Part shown: positions 4,098 through 5,656 of the stretch, piece by piece
Layout of the letters: each line of letters opens with the position of its first letter
Position numbering within the stretch: the stretch's first letter is position 1
Assembly (NCBI GenBank): GCA_028292185.1
Contig: JAQGMT010000321.1
Coordinates: 1-5,656 of the forward strand
Direction of reading: 5' to 3'
Length of the DNA stretch: 5,656 bases
Source of the DNA: Ramlibacter sp.
Lineage (GTDB): Bacteria; Pseudomonadota; Gammaproteobacteria; Burkholderiales; Burkholderiaceae_C
Made by a program: the position numbers and the translations under genes
The notes under the pieces: generated by a model
Told to the model about the DNA's origin: nothing
Databases searched by the model: none
The model's input: only the letters and a program-made list of their open reading frames with translations

Positions 4098-5656
4098 TTA
4101 AAAAAGAAAATAACGTTGCGCCATCGGCAACACCGTCGCTGCGTCGCAAGTCAGCAACTGTCCGTCGGCGCGCACCGCATAGGTCTGCGGATCGATCTCC
4201 ATCTTCGGCAGGTAGTCGTTGTGAACGAGGTGCTGCTTGCGCACCTGGCGGATGTTCTTCACCGCGCTCAGCGTCTTGGCCAAGCCGAAGCGTTCGCCGA
4301 TCCCGGCCTTCAACCCCGCCTGCGAGACGAAGGTGAGTGAACCCTTGGCCAACGCGCCGCCGAAGCCGCCGAACATGGATCGGTAGTGCACCGGTTGCGG
4401 TGTCGGGATCGATGCGCCCGGGTCCCCCATCGCTGCCATGGCGATAAAGCCGCCCTTCAAGATCAGCGTCGGCTTGACGCCGAAGAACGCCGGCTTCCAG
4501 ACCACCAGGTCGGCCCACTTGCCGGGTTCGATGCTGCCCACTTCGTGGCTGATGCCGTGCGCGATGGCCGGGTTGATCGTGTACTTGGCGATGTAGCGGC
4601 GCGCGCGGAAGTTGTCGTTGCGCTCGCTGTCGCCGGGCAGCTTGCCGCGTTGCAGCTTCATCTTGTGCGCCGTCTGCCAGCAGCGCAGAACCACTTCGCC
4701 CACCCTGCCCATCGCCTGGCTGTCGGAACTGAACATGCTGATGGCGCCCAGGTCGTGCAATACGTCCTCCGCTGCGATGGTCTCCTTGCGGATGCGGCTT
4801 TCGGCAAACGCCAGGTCTTCCGCGATGGCCGGGTCGAGATGGTGGCACACCATCAACATGTCCACATGTTCGTCCAGCGTGTTGACGGTGTACGGCATGG
4901 TGGGGTTGGTGGATGAGGGCAGGAAATTCGCCTCGCCCACCACCCGCAGGATGTCCGGCGCGTGCCCGCCGCCGGCGCCTTCGGTGTGGAAGGCGCACAA
5001 GCCGCGGCCCTTGGTGGCGGCGATGGTGTTCTCGACGAAACCGGATTCGTTCAGTGTGTCGCTGTGGATCGCGACCTGCACATCGCATTCGTCGGCGACG
5101 TCCAGGCAGTTGCTGATTGCCGATGGCGTGGTGCCCCAATCCTCGTGCAGCTTCAGGCCGATCACACCGGCGTTCACCTGCTCGCGCAGCGCCGCCGGCA
5201 GGCTGGCGTTGCCCTTGCCGAAAAATCCCAGGTTCATCGGGAAGGCGTCCGCGGCCTGCAGCATGCGCTCGATGTTCCACGGGCCCGGAGTGCAGGTGGT
5301 GGCGAACGTGCCGGTGGCAGGGCCGGTGCCGCCGCCCAGCATCGTCGTCACGCCCGATGCGAGCGCGTGTTCGATTTGCTGGGGTGCGATGAAATGAATG
5401 TGGCTGTCGATGCCGCCTGCCGTGACGATGCTGCCTTCGCAGGAAATGATCTCCGTGCCGGGGCCGATGACGATGTCCACGCCCGACTGCACGTCCGGGT
5501 TGCCGGCCTTGCCGATGCGGGCGATGCGGCCGTCCTTGATGCCGATGTCGGCCTTGACGATGCCCCAGTGGTCGATGATGAGCGCGTTGGTCATCACCAG
5601 GTCCATCGCCCCCGCGGCGTCGGGGCCGCTGCCCGATCCGTCGCGCGTGCGTTGGC
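4098..5656 (-). CDS. ureC: Urease alpha (catalytic) subunit UreC, 5' end beyond the window
   Basis: The nickel-containing catalytic subunit of urease, which hydrolyses urea to ammonia and carbamate in the cytoplasm. The frame remains open to the right edge, so the gene is partial. The ATG at 5604-5606 is internal: counted from it, residues match Klebsiella UreC with a constant offset of 65. The nickel ligands are His69 and His71 (SHIHF), Lys152 for carbamylation (GLKLHEDWG), His154, His181 (AIHSDTLNE), His207 (FHTEGAGGGHAPD) and Asp295 (SSDSQAMG). The flap Cys254 and catalytic His255 sit in MVCHHLDP. The protein ends in the usual MAQRYFLF. Visible codons upstream of the internal Met read QRTRDGSGPDAAGA, a Gly/Ala/Asp-rich segment a few residues longer than in Klebsiella. 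No key residue is missing, so the enzyme looks active. ureA and ureB are expected just upstream. Confidence 0.97.
   Translation of the reverse strand, partial: QRTRDGSGSGPDAAGAMDLVMTNALIIDHWGIVKADIGIKDGRIARIGKAGNPDVQSGVDIVIGPGTEIISCEGSIVTAGGIDSHIHFIAPQQIEHALASGVTTMLGGGTGPATGTFATTCTPGPWNIERMLQAADAFPMNLGFFGKGNASLPAALREQVNAGVIGLKLHEDWGTTPSAISNCLDVADECDVQVAIHSDTLNESGFVENTIAATKGRGLCAFHTEGAGGGHAPDILRVVGEANFLPSSTNPTMPYTVNTLDEHVDMLMVCHHLDPAIAEDLAFAESRIRKETIAAEDVLHDLGAISMFSSDSQAMGRVGEVVLRCWQTAHKMKLQRGKLPGDSERNDNFRARRYIAKYTINPAIAHGISHEVGSIEPGKWADLVVWKPAFFGVKPTLILKGGFIAMAAMGDPGASIPTPQPVHYRSMFGGFGGALAKGSLTFVSQAGLKAGIGERFGLAKTLSAVKNIRQVRKQHLVHNDYLPKMEIDPQTYAVRADGQLLTCDAATVLPMAQRYFLF

Noticed and set aside
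3607..5280. A 557-codon open frame on the minus strand that ends with UreE, suggesting a large UreE fusion protein.
   Set aside because: The part upstream of 4089 lies in another frame of ureC, is Arg/Gly/Pro-rich without recognisable domains, and arises from high GC content. UreE similarity begins at the ATG at 4087-4089.
4612..5397. A 261-codon plus-strand open frame opposite ureC.
   Set aside because: It lies wholly inside a highly conserved ureC region and shows no domain or start signal of its own.
1..5656. A functional link between the carboxylase, the envelope genes and urease as a new system.
   Set aside because: The genes are on opposite strands in separate transcription units, and each has a familiar independent role. 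Adjacency alone is no evidence.
1..5656. tRNA or rRNA genes, CRISPR arrays, insertion sequences, integrase or attachment sites.
   Set aside because: No cloverleaf-like sequence, spaced direct repeats, transposase-like protein or terminal inverted repeats were seen. Gene-free gaps total only about 270 bases.

Overview
The window is GC-rich, densely coded DNA, probably from a betaproteobacterium and most likely Burkholderiales. I infer this from the sequence style of the urease proteins, the MccA/LiuD-type carboxylase, and the two small envelope proteins. No species can be named from the sequence alone.

Layout: bases 1-903 (+) hold the 3' part of a biotin-dependent acyl-CoA carboxylase alpha subunit, best matched to methylcrotonyl-CoA carboxylase of leucine breakdown. 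Two small exported proteins follow on the same strand. The first (1012-1617) is built from two similar beta-rich halves and looks like a DUF5666-type periplasmic protein. The second (1713-2249) is a glycine-zipper envelope protein. From 2308 to the right edge, everything is on the minus strand: a urease gene cluster read ureC (5' end beyond the window), ureE, ureF, ureG. Both strands converge in a 58-bp gap at 2250-2307 that holds two GC-rich inverted repeats.

How the genes work together: UreC carries the dinuclear nickel active site. All its expected metal and catalytic residues are present. UreE, UreF and UreG are the accessory proteins that deliver nickel and drive lysine carbamylation. 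The four genes are packed with an 8-bp gap, a 14-bp overlap and a 4-bp overlap, and the downstream starts lack clear Shine-Dalgarno sequences, which points to one transcript with translational coupling. ureD, ureA and ureB are expected to the right of the window but cannot be seen. The carboxylase and the envelope genes have no evident functional link to urease.

I found no new multi-gene system, mobile element, CRISPR array or RNA gene. The observations most worth a second look are small: a 9-bp tandem repeat that appears to have built the UreE histidine tail, an AT-rich T-run exactly at the ureC/ureE junction, an internal duplication in the 1012-1617 protein, and a perfect 9-bp-stem hairpin behind that gene. 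No gene-free stretch exceeds about 110 bases.
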